The notes beneath the pieces are model-generated. The model searched no databases. It saw nothing but the letters and a program-made list of their open reading frames with translations, and had not been told where the DNA came from. A stretch of DNA of 64,000 nt. It comes from Malania oleifera. Lineage: Eukaryota; Streptophyta; Magnoliopsida; Santalales; Ximeniaceae. Every line of letters begins with the position of its first letter. The stretch's first letter is position 1. Shown in pieces: positions 10,709 through 21,168 of this stretch. The position numbers and the translations under genes are program-made. The stretch covers positions 6,727,764 through 6,791,763 of the forward strand of contig NC_080422.1 in NCBI RefSeq assembly GCF_029873635.1. Reading direction: 5' to 3'.

Positions 10709-11269
10709 CTAGAAACTAACCCTCTTCTGTTTCCCGAGTATACAATCATCACACATATCAATCTCTACTGACCGTAGATCACTCAACTTTCCCTTTGAGT
10801 ACATCACCTTGAGTCCCTCCTCACTTATGTGACCAAGTCGTTGATGCCAAATGTTGCTACTGAAATTTCCTATAGCAACTGAAATAGACATACATGCATT
10901 AGAATTCACATAAAGTGTTCCACTTTTCTTACCTTGTGTAATCGTCAATGCACACTTTGAAATCTTCCATTTATCGCCAATGAATGTTGTGATGTATCCC
11001 TCATCTGCCAATTGACCAACTGAGATCAAGTTCTTTCTCAGGTCTGAAAAATATCTGACATCCTTCAGCTTCCATACTGACCCGCTCATCTTGATCTTCG
11101 TAATTCCCTTGCCAGTTATGTTGCAAGGTTGATCATTGCCACGGTATACTTTACCGAAGTCACCTGGTATATACTCCTCGAGGCAATCTTTACTGCAAAT
11201 GGCATGAAATGAGACTCTAAAGTCTAAGACCCAAGACTCCTTTTTGCTTTCCAAAGAGCATATCAACAT
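10709..11269 (-). pseudogene. Copia B protease and GAG-pre-integrase
   Basis: The protease active site reads LDFRVSFH (about 11225-11202) instead of LDSGASFH, so Ser and Gly next to the catalytic Asp are replaced and activity is unlikely. Downstream are VSVGQL-type and IWHQRLGHISEEGL motifs and the C-D-D-C zinc pair (DMCDDCILGKQ) of the GAG-pre-integrase and integrase N-terminus. Confidence 0.92.
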
Positions 11270-11280
11270 ATCACCTTCTT

Positions 11281-12094
11281 CTAAAGCAACATTTGCTTTT
11301 GTCTTCGCCTTATTTTTCTTTCTAGGACCTTTGCACTAGTTTCTGAAATTACTGAACTTTCCACATTTCCAGCACTAAATGTTCTTTGTGCCCTGGGAAC
11401 CTTTCGGATTTTTGGATTTGGATCGCTTGGACCTAAATCTGCTGCGATTGTCTGATTGGCCATGCCCTCTTCCTTTCCATGAATCTCTCCCTCGGTTTTC
11501 CACATTCAATGTTGAACTTGAAGTGGAAGCAATGTTTGACATCCTGATCTCTTCCGTCAAAATCATGCCAACGACTTCATAAAAATTCAGCTTTGATTTT
11601 CCTGCAGAACTACTGATCATAGTAACAATACATTTCCAACTCTCAGACAACTAACTAAGAATCAGTAAGGCACGGATCTCACTATCAAACTTGATTTCAA
11701 CTGAGGTGAGTTGATCTGACAGCTCGTTGAAATTATTTAGATGTCTACTAAAACTTTCACCTTCGTACATGTTCATGGTAAATAACTTCTTCATTAAGTG
11801 TACCTTATTGGCGGCTGATGGTTGCTCATAAATGTTGGAGAGCATGTCCATAAGAGACTTGGTGGTTGTCATGTGTTTGATATTAAAGGCAACAGACTTT
11901 GCCAGAGTCATCCTGATAGCTCCGAGAGCTTTTCGATCAAGCAACCCCCACTCGTCCTCCTTCATGGAATCTGGCTTTCCCTTCAATGGTGAGTGCAACT
12001 CCTTACCAAACAAGTAGTCTTCGATCTGCATCTTCCATAAACCAAAGTTGGTGTCGTTAAACATCACGATCTTTGAGCTATTTTCGTTTGACAT
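11281..12094 (-). pseudogene. Copia B gag with damaged zinc knuckle
   Basis: The ATG at 12094 starts MSNENSSKIVMFNDTNFGLW, a copia gag (UBN2-type) protein that would form the particle shell. A stop at about 11651 is followed by a basic RSRFRSKRSKSKNPKG stretch and a zinc knuckle CWKCGKFSNF-x-C (about 11340-11375). In the knuckle the His has become Asn and a stop precedes the last Cys. A second stop sits just before the first Cys. Confidence 0.93.
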
Positions 12095-12309
12095 CTTGAT
12101 TCGTCAATCTAGAGATGGAATCAACTCAAATGGACAGTACGGTTGGATTCGGAATTGCTGAAAACCTAAGAAATGATTCAAGTCATTCAAAAAAAATCTG
12201 GTCAAACTTTTTGGTCAAAATCGATCAACTTTCCATTAAACTTAACGGAATATACTCCCATTTAACAAAATATTATGACGCCGTTACTAACGAAGTTAAT
12301 TAACGCTGT

Positions 12310-12490
12310 TAACAAACTGCTAACGTGACAGGTGGGACCCAGTGATGACGTGGCACTGACGTGGCAAGTGGGGCCCAATGATGATGTGGGAGTGGGGCCT
12401 AGTGCTGACGTGTCTGTTGGCGGGGCAGTGGAGCCTAGTGTTGATGTGTCTGCTGACGTGGTAGTGGAGCCCAGTGATGATTGTGCCAAA
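12310..12490 (-). repeat. Tandem repeat with ACGT cores in copia B leader
   Basis: Five to six imperfect units of about 27-33 bases of the form 'gtggggcccagtgatgacgtggc' between the PBS and gag. Several contain TGACGTGG, an ACGT-core motif of the type bound by plant bZIP factors. The role is inference; the repetition is directly visible. Confidence 0.8.
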
Positions 12491-12663
12491 TTACACCAGG
12501 TAAATTTCCAGGGAAGTGGGGGGTCACAATGGACCCCTTAAGTCCCACTTTCCTAAACAGAATTTTCCTTAGACACGTAATTAGCACAATATAGCTCCTG
12601 GGACCTCCAATCTGCTCCAATCTGAAAATTTTGCTCTGATTTGGTGACTTTGCTCCAACCTAT

Positions 12664-12674
12664 CTCTGATACCA
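12664..12674 (-). other. Primer binding site of copia B
   Basis: On the minus strand TGGTATCAGAG, two bases inside the 5' LTR, complementary to the 3' end of initiator Met tRNA. Confidence 0.9.
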
Positions 12675-12676
12675 CT

Positions 12677-13155
12677 TGTTAAGGATCTAAGAATAATAAT
12701 CACACACACAAGAAAAATAATTACACAAAATAAGAACACCAAATTTACATGATTCAGTCTCATCTGACCTACGTCCATGGAGCACACTGAATATATTATA
12801 ATCTGAGAGAAAAACATTGGGAGGAGACACACACTCAACTCAACTCTTCTCACACTTTTTTGTCTCACCTTCAGCACTCTCACACTCCTCGCTCACTCAC
12901 TTCATTTGTACTCTTCACACAATATAAATGTTCTTATTTATAGATACATAGGATAGATATAGAAGGAAATGAGTTATTGTATTCTAATGGATAATGAACA
13001 CATGATTTTTAATGGATTATTTGAGCACGTGATAATCGTTTTTTTTTATGGAATGAATTTGGCATGCTCATTCTCCTCCGCTGCAGCTCATCCTCTTCAA
13101 GGCATTTCTATTTTTATCGTTTTCATATTTTCTCCGTATCCATTTCAGCTTAACA
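12677..13155 (-). repeat. 5' LTR of copia B
   Basis: 479 bases, TGTTAAGGATC to CTTAACA, aligned end to end with 7634-8114 with many point differences. Followed by AGTATC, the target repeat. Confidence 0.95.
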
Positions 13156-13161
13156 AGTATC

Positions 13162-13320
13162 CCCATCTCGCTGCGAATGTATGCTTATTTTGTCAAAAAA
13201 TGGAAAATGCAAAGAAGGTGCCGAGGTGAGAGTTAGTCCTCATCACTTAACCTTACTAGATCTTTAGCTAAGCTACAATATGCTGCTGGAAAAGGCTTAA
13301 TAGCTCAAATCAGGTTAGCT
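13162..13320 (+). other. Possible host exon remnant next to copia B
   Basis: Two short stretches look exon-like. One ends in a donor-like CCGAG|GTGAG near 13226. The other, near 13258-13311, reads TRSLAKLQYAAGKGLIAQIR and ends in CAG|GTTAGC. I cannot assign a family, and there is a stop between them in the same frame. It could equally be chance. Confidence 0.25.
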
Positions 13321-13616
13321 ATCTAATTGTTTGTTCGTTTTTTATTATATGAATTGTTATATTTTCATAGGGATTGACGGATTTCTGCATTTACAATTAC
13401 ATTTTTTTTTTTCCAATTTATATGGCTCTGAATGATTTTTGATCCTTGGTCGGATGCATTTTGCATAAAATTTGTATAAAGATTGAGGAGTTCTGTTGAT
13501 TAGGATTCGTTGATGAAGAGTGACGTTTATTTGTGATTTCCGGAGTGTGCTATAGCTTGTATTTTCAATTTTGAACTCTCTAGGGCTTTGTAGTAGTCAC
13601 CTACTGAATTTCCATG

Positions 13617-13660
<44 letters not shown>

Positions 13661-14363
13661 GTAATTCATGAACACTGCTAGGAATTCAACAGCCATAACT
13701 TTGTATGCTAGTTCCTATGCGGTAGCACAATATAAATATAAAGTTTGAATTTTTACAGTGGAAAGTAGCGACATTCAAATGAATAACCGAACCTTTACAA
13801 CTTATCATTTGGTTCAATGAATCTTGGGGACTTTAGAGTGTTGGTCAAACCAAAACAAGGTAGGCCTAGCAAGCAATGTTTAGTAAGCTTTTGTGCAATT
13901 CTTCCCCTAATGGAAATCATCTGGAGTTATTGAAAGACTTCCTACAATATTTTGACTTAAATTTACCAAAGATACAATGTGGGAGCCCAAGTAGAAAATC
14001 TGGTCCAACAGTTTTGCAATATTTCTGGTGCTTGTTCCAGTAGTGCTTCTGTGTGGAAGAGCACATGCAAACTAGATGGATATGTTAGTAAAATGATAGA
14101 TGCTCCGCGAGGAAAACCATGCAATTGTCCACGCATATTTTTATGTGCAGAAGTTCTGTCACTGTGCTTCATTTGATGAGAATATATAAAAGTGTTATTA
14201 GTTTTTGGAGGAGATTGTTTTGGCCTAACACTTGAATTGCATTGAGTCTGCAGAAATAAACAGTTCCAATAGTCCATTTCAAATTGGACAATAATATGGC
14301 AATTTTATAAAAGAATTGGTGCTTATGTATATGTGCATGCACGAGAGAGAGAGAGACGAGGTG
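13321..14363. other. Non-coding DNA
   Basis: No supported gene. Contains a GA microsatellite (13625-13656) and a short GA tract (14344-14356). A 65-codon frame at 13979-14176 has no recognisable motif. Confidence 0.6.
13625..13656. repeat. (GA)n microsatellite
   Basis: Sixteen consecutive GA units. Confidence 0.98.
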
Positions 14364-14368
14364 GGATA

Positions 14369-14810
14369 TGTTAGGAATATACGAACAAATTTCCGAAACC
14401 TGTGAGAAACAAATAGAGAAAGAATAACGCCAAAGAAAAATTCAATCACACGCACAAGACAATATTTACGTGGTTTGGCAATTTTGCCTACGTCCACGGA
14501 GTTGCAGGGATTTCAATATTATCAGGAAGAAAGCACAGAGAGTGTGGCGATACAATTCTCTCACTCTCGCGGATACAACCACTCCAACCCTAATCACCCG
14601 AAAGCACTCTTTTTATATGTTGCGCCTAGGGTTCCGTTCCGAATGGGCTCCAAAAATTTTCCCCGGGGGCAACCCCCACGAGTACGACTTGTACCGCACG
14701 GCCCAAGCCTTTGCTCCATGAACTAAGCCTTAGAATAGAAATCTCTAATTAAACAAAGATCAAGTCGTCATCCAAATTAAGACACAACTAGGCTCCACAA
14801 AAGCCCAACA
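14369..14810. mobile_element. Solo copia LTR with GGATA target duplication
   Basis: 442 bases beginning TGTTAGGAATATACG and ending AAGCCCAACA, flanked on both sides by GGATA (14364-14368 and 14811-14815). It carries 'tttacgtggtttgg' and 'cctacgtccacggag', shared with the LTRs of copia B. No internal region, so it was formed by recombination between the two LTRs of a lost element. Orientation relative to the lost coding region cannot be decided from the LTR alone. Confidence 0.9.
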
Positions 14811-14815
14811 GGATA

Positions 14816-15904
14816 CAACTTAGAAGTCTCATATTATATAGTGGTGAGGTATCTAAGTCACCAAGAGCTTGTGACGCAGAGGGCAATCATTAAAATATTT
14901 GTAGTAGTAACGTTGTTGAACATATATGGAGCTTGCAACAATATCAGTATATACAATGCAGCTGATTCCTATGTAAATTTCCTGCTCAGCTGCCTAATGG
15001 AAGAGCCGCCCTGCAACTGGAGCATATATGCATGCACTAAAATTTATTTTTGGGTCCTCTTGAATATATAGTCCTGGGAGGATATCAATCTGAGGTCTAT
15101 ATTCTCATAGATGGTAGAAGTTTTATTATTTCAGTAATGACCATGCGTTTTGCAACCTTTATTGCTTTAGATGTAGAACCAATGAGGACGAGTTCTCATG
15201 GCAATGTGAGGTTTTGAGGAAGGCTGCCCTCTGCTCTTTTCTCTTGGGGCTTTTTTCCACATTGTTGTATCCGTGGAGTTGGGTTTTTTTGAAACTTCAA
15301 ATCAAATCAATTGAAATATTTTTAGAGTACTATTATCTTTCTTTCTCCTTATTAATTGTTGTGTCATCCTTAGCACTTGAACTTTTTCATCATGCATCAT
15401 TGTGGTATTATAGCTTGAACTGGGTTTTGATTAGGCTATTGAATACTTTATTTTACTGATTTCTAGAAATTGGTCCTTAAATCTTGAAATTCTGAATCAA
15501 ATTGACTGAGTTCTTTAGTTTTCTCAATGAGGTGCTCCACTAATTCCTCAAATTTGAGCAGGAAAGGGTGATGCTTATATCAGTTTTGTTTCTTGAAACA
15601 TTAATTTATATTTTATGAAAAAGCTAATGGATAAGGTTACGCAGGCCAAAGGAGAACAGAATATTATTACAACAATATCATAACTAAGGAATATCATTAG
15701 TATATATTGATTTTTGTGTTCACTTAAATGCACTGTTATCTAGTTAAGAATTCAACAAAGGATTTAAAATTATGTATTTTTAGCATTTGCAATGAAGCCT
15801 CATATATGCTAAGGAATTATCTTTCTAAACTTTCTTTTTTACATTTTTATATTGTACAATGTTGCATAATCCTAATTTCTTGTCAATGCTTTTGTAATTG
15901 CTGA
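14816..15904. other. Non-coding DNA
   Basis: AT-rich with pyrimidine-rich stretches; no motif-bearing reading frame. It may be intronic or intergenic. Confidence 0.55.
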
Positions 15905-16388
15905 GCTACCCTCTAGCTGCTGGGTTTGAGGAAAAAGAATTACTCTCACTACAATGATTTTTCTCTCTTCTTTGGAGAAGATGGGGCAAATGGACTAGAT
16001 GCAGAAGGCCCTACTGATTATGTAGAAAGTATAGAAAGGGGAGAGGCTAAAGGTGAAGAGGATACAGGAGGGAAAGTGGGAGGTGCCTTGAATGCAATAA
16101 ATGCCTCTACAAGTGCTATTGACAATTTCGCCACAACCACCACCAAATTGAGTATGTCAAGTAAGTCAAAAAAGAAGAGTAAAGACTAATGATGTCTTAA
16201 TAAATTTGGTGGAGCACACAGGTAGGTTGAGTAACCTTTATGAGGAAGCTAAAGAAACCATGAATATTCTTTAAAGTATGAATCTGGAAGAGCAAAAAAA
16301 AGGATGAAGGTGTATGGTTGGCTTCTTTAATAAAGAGTTTGACTAATGATGGCATTTTGGAGATGGAACATATTATCACTATGGATAC
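15905..16388 (+). pseudogene. Myb/SANT-like protein fragment
   Basis: The frame at 15926-16186 reads YSHYNDFSLFFGEDGANGLD, then an acidic and a Ser/Lys-rich stretch (SKSKKKSKD). The 'Y..Y..L...FG.D.A.G' pattern is typical of the segment just after the Myb/SANT-like DNA-binding domain of plant proteins related to PIF/Harbinger-associated factors. After a frame change, 16190-16275 (VEHTGRLSNLYEEAKETMNI) and 16310-16388 look like the continuing C-terminus. The DNA-binding domain itself is absent upstream, so this is a truncated, frameshifted remnant. Confidence 0.5.
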
Positions 16389-16455
16389 TCACCAATGATG
16401 ACATTTAGGTGACTCACAAGACATATTATCTTTTCACTTTGAATGACTAATTTAG

Positions 16456-16492
16456 GTGGGAGTCTTGTGCACTGGATACGACCTTTTTCTTT
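16456..16492 (+). repeat. Possible SINE 3' tail
   Basis: 'gggagtcttgtgcactgg' followed by 'atacgacctttttc' resembles the GGGAGC-TCGTGCACtGG-CCTTTT tail of many plant SINEs. No A or B box is visible upstream, so only a tail fragment is proposed. Confidence 0.3.
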
Positions 16493-17389
16493 ATGTAACG
16501 AATTTGCTTCAAGATAAAGTTTAGCTTAACTAAATTCATATACGAACTTTCAGCAATCGAGATAGATTTTGTTATTACTTGCTTTAAAGATATTTTGAGC
16601 TGATATCTCTTTATGTCTTTGTGTTTTACTTGATGATTTTTTATCTTTCTCACCCTTTTATTTTCATTAGTTGAATACAAGGGCATTTTGAAAATTGAAT
16701 ATCTTTGTTTTGTATATATATATATTGAAGTTCTTTTATCTAAAGGTTTATACAAGTTTAAATCTAGAACATGAATATTCCATTCTTGTTATAGAGTATT
16801 TGTGTAGCTGGGAATTAAGACTACAATTTGGTATCATTTCTAGAAAATGTTTATCAAACCAGACAGGATTATTATATTTGTAGGAGATTGATATTACCAT
16901 GATTGATGAATTAATGGTGAGAATGGCACATACATGGGGTAATTTGATAATTGAAATTTTGGACTCCAATAATTTCAAACTTTACTGAAATATTAAAGGA
17001 GTCGTGTGGTTCATAAAATTAATATTTAAGTGAAGTTTGAAATTAAAAATTAAGAAAAATTAAATGCTAACTATGAGTAAGATTGAATTTTTTTAATATA
17101 TTTTGTTACTTTTTATATATTTTTTTTTCTCATGTTTTTCAAGTTTGGAATGGGGGCTTAAGATAAATTGACTGTTGCATTTATGGGTTAAATTTACTAA
17201 GATTTAGTATTAATAATTTGTCTGATACATGAGATTAGGGTCAAGTAAAAATTATTCTACCATACTAACCGTTTTGAAAATGTCTTTCCTAATCTCTAAC
17301 TTTTTTTTTTTTAAGTACCATTAGAATTTGTTCTATTATTAGAAATAATTTTTCTATTTTAATTTTTAAATAACAACAAAATCAAGTCT
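16493..17389. other. AT-rich non-coding DNA
   Basis: No reading frame with recognisable motifs and no clear repeat ends. Confidence 0.6.
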
Positions 17390-17532
17390 TTAAGTTCCAC
17401 TCGGTGAATTGGCTACATGAATTTTTTTTCCTCAAATTTTTTGTGATCACGAACAATTTCTTTTGACAAATTGAAGGCTATTAAATCTTTTTTCATTACC
17501 TCATTTCAAGTTATTTTAAATCTACTTCTACC

Positions 17533-17947
17533 TTCTTCTTCTTTTTTAAGAAGGGTGGCACCTCCATTTATTTATTGATAAACTCTCACTTTTGGCGGAA
17601 GAATACCGTGATTACAAAACAATCAATAGGAGAAATAAAAGACAAAACTTTACAAAGATCTCTCAAAAAATAACACCAACAACTAGCCAAAACACGGGTA
17701 CAAGTCCAAACAAAACAAGGACCTACAGAACAAATTTCATGTAACAAAACAAACAAAAGATAAATAACATAAAGTATAAACCAAAATCAACAAGAAATCA
17801 GTTAAACATACCTCATATACGTCGTACCCATCTTCTTCAGTTTATACAAATCATTGATAACTCTAAGGAGTTGATTACTATTGGTAAACAAACTATTCCT
17901 CCCCATCACACCTTGTCGAGCCAAGGCATCTGCCACTTTGTTCCCTT
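17533..17947 (-). mobile_element. 5'-truncated L1-type LINE inserted in the RTE LINE
   Basis: The right part, read on the minus strand, encodes GNKVADALARQGVMGRNSLF, the end of the RNase H domain that some plant L1 elements carry at the C-terminus. The rest is 3' UTR ending in a T-rich run on the + strand (17533-17547), i.e. an A-rich tail. TTCTACC stands on both sides (17526-17532 and 17948-17954), a likely 7-bp target duplication. The RTE coding text continues directly on either side. Confidence 0.75.
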
Positions 17948-18329
17948 TTCTACCCTTTCTATTGCTCCTCACAGTAACTAACTCACTCTTCTTTATTGGA
18001 GTACTATATAATATGTGTTGTAAGTGTCCAAACCATCTGAATTGTCCCTCCTTTATCTTATTTTCTATTGGAGTTAACGTTTAAATTACTGCGAATATGT
18101 TCATTCCTTAATTTATCTTTCAATGCTATATCACTCATCCATTTAAGCATTCTCATTTTGACAACTTTTACTTTTTGGATATGTTGTTTCTTAGTCAATT
18201 AACATTTTGATCCATATAGCATAATTGGTCTTGTAATCGTCTTATAAAACTTTTCCTTTTAATTTTAAGGGTATTTTACAATTACAACACACTTGAAGCA
18301 CTTTTCCATTTTACTAAACCTGATTTAAC

Positions 18330-19330
18330 TCTATGCATTACATCTTCTTCAATTTTTCCTTTAACTTGTATAATAGATCCAAGGTATTAAAATCTACTAG
18401 TACTATCTATTTCTTGATTATCAAGTTTAACTTTATCTCCAATATTACTTCTACTATTACAAAAATTAAATTTCATATAGTCTATCTTATTTCTACTTAT
18501 CTTAAAGTCCATAGATTCTAAAGCTTCTCTCCATAATTTTAACTTAACCTCTACTCCACCCCTAGTTTCATCAATTAATATAATACCATCTGCAAACAAC
18601 ATATATCATGAAATTTCATTTTAGATACTCCTAGTTAGTTGATCCGTCATTAAAGCAAAAAGATAAGGGTTCAAAGCAGATCCTTGCTATACGTTTATTG
18701 TGATTGAAAATTTTCTAGTTTTTTCACTTACAGATCTTATACCAATCATTACACCATCGTACATATCCTTAATAACATCAGAATACCTATTATATACACT
18801 TTTTTATTCTAAAATTCACCATAAAACTTTCATAGGTATCATATTATACGCTTTATCTAAGTCATTAAATACCATATGCAAATCTCTCTTCTTTTTCATA
18901 AACTTTTTCATTAATCTTCTTAAAAGATATGTAACTTTTGTAGTAGTTCTCCCAAACATAAAACTAAATTGATTTTATGAGAATTTCGTTTCTAACCTTA
19001 ATCTTTGTTCAACTATCATTGCCTATAGTTTCATCATATGATTCATAAGTTTAATTCCATAATAGTTATTACAATTTTGAATATATCCTTTATTCTTGTA
19101 TATCGACATTAAAGTGTTTTTCCTCCATTTATCTAACATTTTCTTACTTTTTATAGTTGTCTTAAATTAATTAGTTAATTATATAATTTCATTATCATCT
19201 AAGCATTTCCAAACTTCAATTGGGATGCTATCCGGTCTTATAACTTTTCCATTTTTCATCTTATTTTGTGCAAACTTAACTTTGTTAACTCTAATCTTGT
19301 GAATAAATCTAATAAAAGTTTGGTCTTTTT
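18330..19330 (-). pseudogene. RTE LINE reverse transcriptase
   Basis: Readable segments are QGSALNPYLFALMTDQLTR, MLFADGIILIDETRGGVEVK, SRNKIDYMKFNF and YLGSIIQ. The catalytic box reads FADG where RTE elements have FADD, so the second Asp is lost. The upstream fingers and palm are present with stops (GIKLMNHMMK, DLDKAYNMIPMKVLW). The enzyme would copy its own RNA at a nicked target. Confidence 0.85.
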
Positions 19331-20029
19331 ATTTGTCATTTCTAAGTTTAAACCTTCTACTTGGTTTTTATTAAACAGTTTAATAAAACAACTTTGATAT
19401 CTTTATTTTATTTCTTCTTCCTTAACCAAGACAATATCATCATCACTTTTTATATATCTAAGTCCTTTCTTTTTCTTTCTCTAACTCTAACAAATTTAAT
19501 AATATCTCTTTCCCCTTCTTTTTATCTATTCTATCATACAAATTATTAAATAATTTATGTTTAACTTCACTAATGACTTTTTTTTTTTTTTTTTTGCATC
19601 TTTCTTGTTTCTTTAAACTTTTCAAAGTTACCCATGTTTTTATACTTTTGTCATGTGTTACACCAAATTCTTTTTATCTTTATGGCCTTTCGGACATCTT
19701 GATCCCACCACAAACTTTTTTTACTATTTGAGAATCTTCCTCTTATTTCACCTAAAATCTCCTTTGCTGTATTTTTAAATAGATCTAACTATCTTACTCC
19801 AATGAGTGTTTGTATTTACACCATCTCTTATAGTCCAATCACCATTTTGGTCATTTTATTTTAAATTTTATTATATTTTGTCCATTTAGGTTTCATCATC
19901 TAATTCTCTTACACTAGTTTATTTTATCTTTCTCTTTCATTTTTTAATACATATATCTAACATTAAAATTCTATAGTGTGTGGTTAAACTTTTACTTGGG
20001 ATAACCATATAATCCTTACATGATAAACG

Positions 20030-20680
20030 ATCTACCCTCCCAAATAAGAAAAAATCTATTCAACTTTTATTTTCTCCACTTTTGAAGGTTATTAAGATTA
20101 TTCTCTCTTCTTAAAACAAGTATTCATTGTAATAAAATCAATGACATAACAAAGTCTACGATCATCCCCCTAAACTCATTTTTGTCTCCATATCCATATC
20201 TTTCATGCATCCTCTTATAATCTTTGTTATCATTTTCAACGTGTCCATTCAAATTTATTCCTATGAATATTATCTTAGTCTCTGATATGCCTTGTGTAAT
20301 GCTATCTATATCTTCCCAAATTATCTCTTAATATTTTCTACTAAGCCTACTTGAGAAGTATAAGCATTATTATCTCTTGACTTAAAACCATCTTGATTTT
20401 TATAATTCTATTCCCTACTCTATTTACATCTATAATGTTATCTTTTAAGTTTTTATTTATAATAATTCATACCCTATTCTCATGTTTTTATTTTCCAGTG
20501 TACCAAACTTTAAATCCTAATTTATCAATCTCTCTATCTTTTTCCCCAACCCACTTAGTTTTTTGAAAGCAAATTATATTAATTTTTCTTCTAATCATTG
20601 AGTTCATGCTTTTACTCATAAGTGTTCCCATATTCTAAAGTTGCTAATATTTTACTATGTGCTTTTACTACACATCTCAT
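20030..20680 (-). pseudogene. RTE LINE endonuclease remnant
   Basis: Minus-strand fragments near 20520-20640 give a 'GTLMSKSMNSM..RKINIICFQKTKWVGEK' pattern (shown here in short). Near 20210-20290 they give FIGINLNGHVEND, matching the N-terminal AP-endonuclease of RTE elements. Multiple frameshifts. Confidence 0.7.
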
Positions 20681-20690
20681 AATAGTGTAA

Positions 20691-20880
20691 TGGTTGTTCA
20701 CCATTATTATAACCAACTGGACATTAGTAGTGGCGGCCCAACATTCTTTGATAAATTATGAGCATTTTTTTAGTGGCTCATAGGTGATAAAAAAAATTTC
20801 CATTAATTCAACGAAATATATTTACTTTAGGAGATTTTTGAGTTAAATTCTTCTAAAAACTAATTTATTTAAAACATACT
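20691..20880. other. AT-rich spacer
   Basis: No gene or element end recognised. Confidence 0.5.
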
Positions 20881-20882
20881 TT

Positions 20883-21168
20883 AGATTTTGAAGTTAACTT
20901 TTTCCACAAGAGAACAAATAGATAAAATGAAAGTCTAATGAATAAATGAACTCTAGAGTTTAGAGCCAACTTTCCCACCTATAAACCAAATAGATGAATA
21001 CAAAGTCTAATGAATTAATGAACTCTAGAATTTGGACCTAACTTTTCCACCAATAAAATAAATAGACGAATTAAAAGTCTATCAATAAACAAACTCTAGA
21101 GTTTGGAGCTAACTTTAATTTCCACCAAAAAAACAAATAGATGAATTGAAAAGTTTAATGAATAAACT
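20883..21168. repeat. Tandem repeat, four diverged units of about 70 bp
   Basis: Four consecutive units share 'aactctagagtttggagc', 'taactttt-ccacc', 'acaaatagatgaat' and 'aaagtctaatgaataaa'. They start near 20883, 20950, 21021 and 21091. Units differ by substitutions and small indels, so the array is old. No coding potential. Confidence 0.85.

Larger units (their letters stand above)
7634..13155 (-). mobile_element. Complete Ty1/copia element B
   Basis: Two LTRs (7634-8114 and 12677-13155) in direct orientation, flanked by the same AGTATC (7628-7633 and 13156-13161). The PBS sits inside the right LTR and a polypurine tract inside the left LTR on the minus strand. Domain order on the minus strand is gag, zinc knuckle, protease, integrase, RT, RNase H, which is the copia order. 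The LTRs are clearly diverged from each other, and the coding part carries stops, a frameshift and lost catalytic residues, so it is an old, inactive insertion. The site it entered may be a host exon (see 13162). Confidence 0.95.
17390..20690 (-). mobile_element. RTE-type LINE, decayed
   Basis: A non-LTR retrotransposon on the minus strand. The apurinic endonuclease part is at the right (about 20030-20680: FQKTKWVGEKDRE, FIGINLNGHVEND). Reverse transcriptase is in the middle (about 18330-19330). The C-terminal RTE block is at the left (MLYGSKC, KKQHIQKVKVVKMRMLKWM, FRWFGHLQH, then EVMKKDLIAFNLSKEIV after an L1 insertion). Overall order and wording match plant RTE elements. Frameshifts and stops are everywhere. 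No target repeat was identified. Confidence 0.85.

Noticed and set aside
13979-14176. 65-codon frame
   Set aside because: No motif, no splice context and an overlapping open frame on the opposite strand; likely chance.
20883-21168. CRISPR-like repeat array
   Set aside because: Units are contiguous without spacers, diverged, and in plant nuclear DNA.
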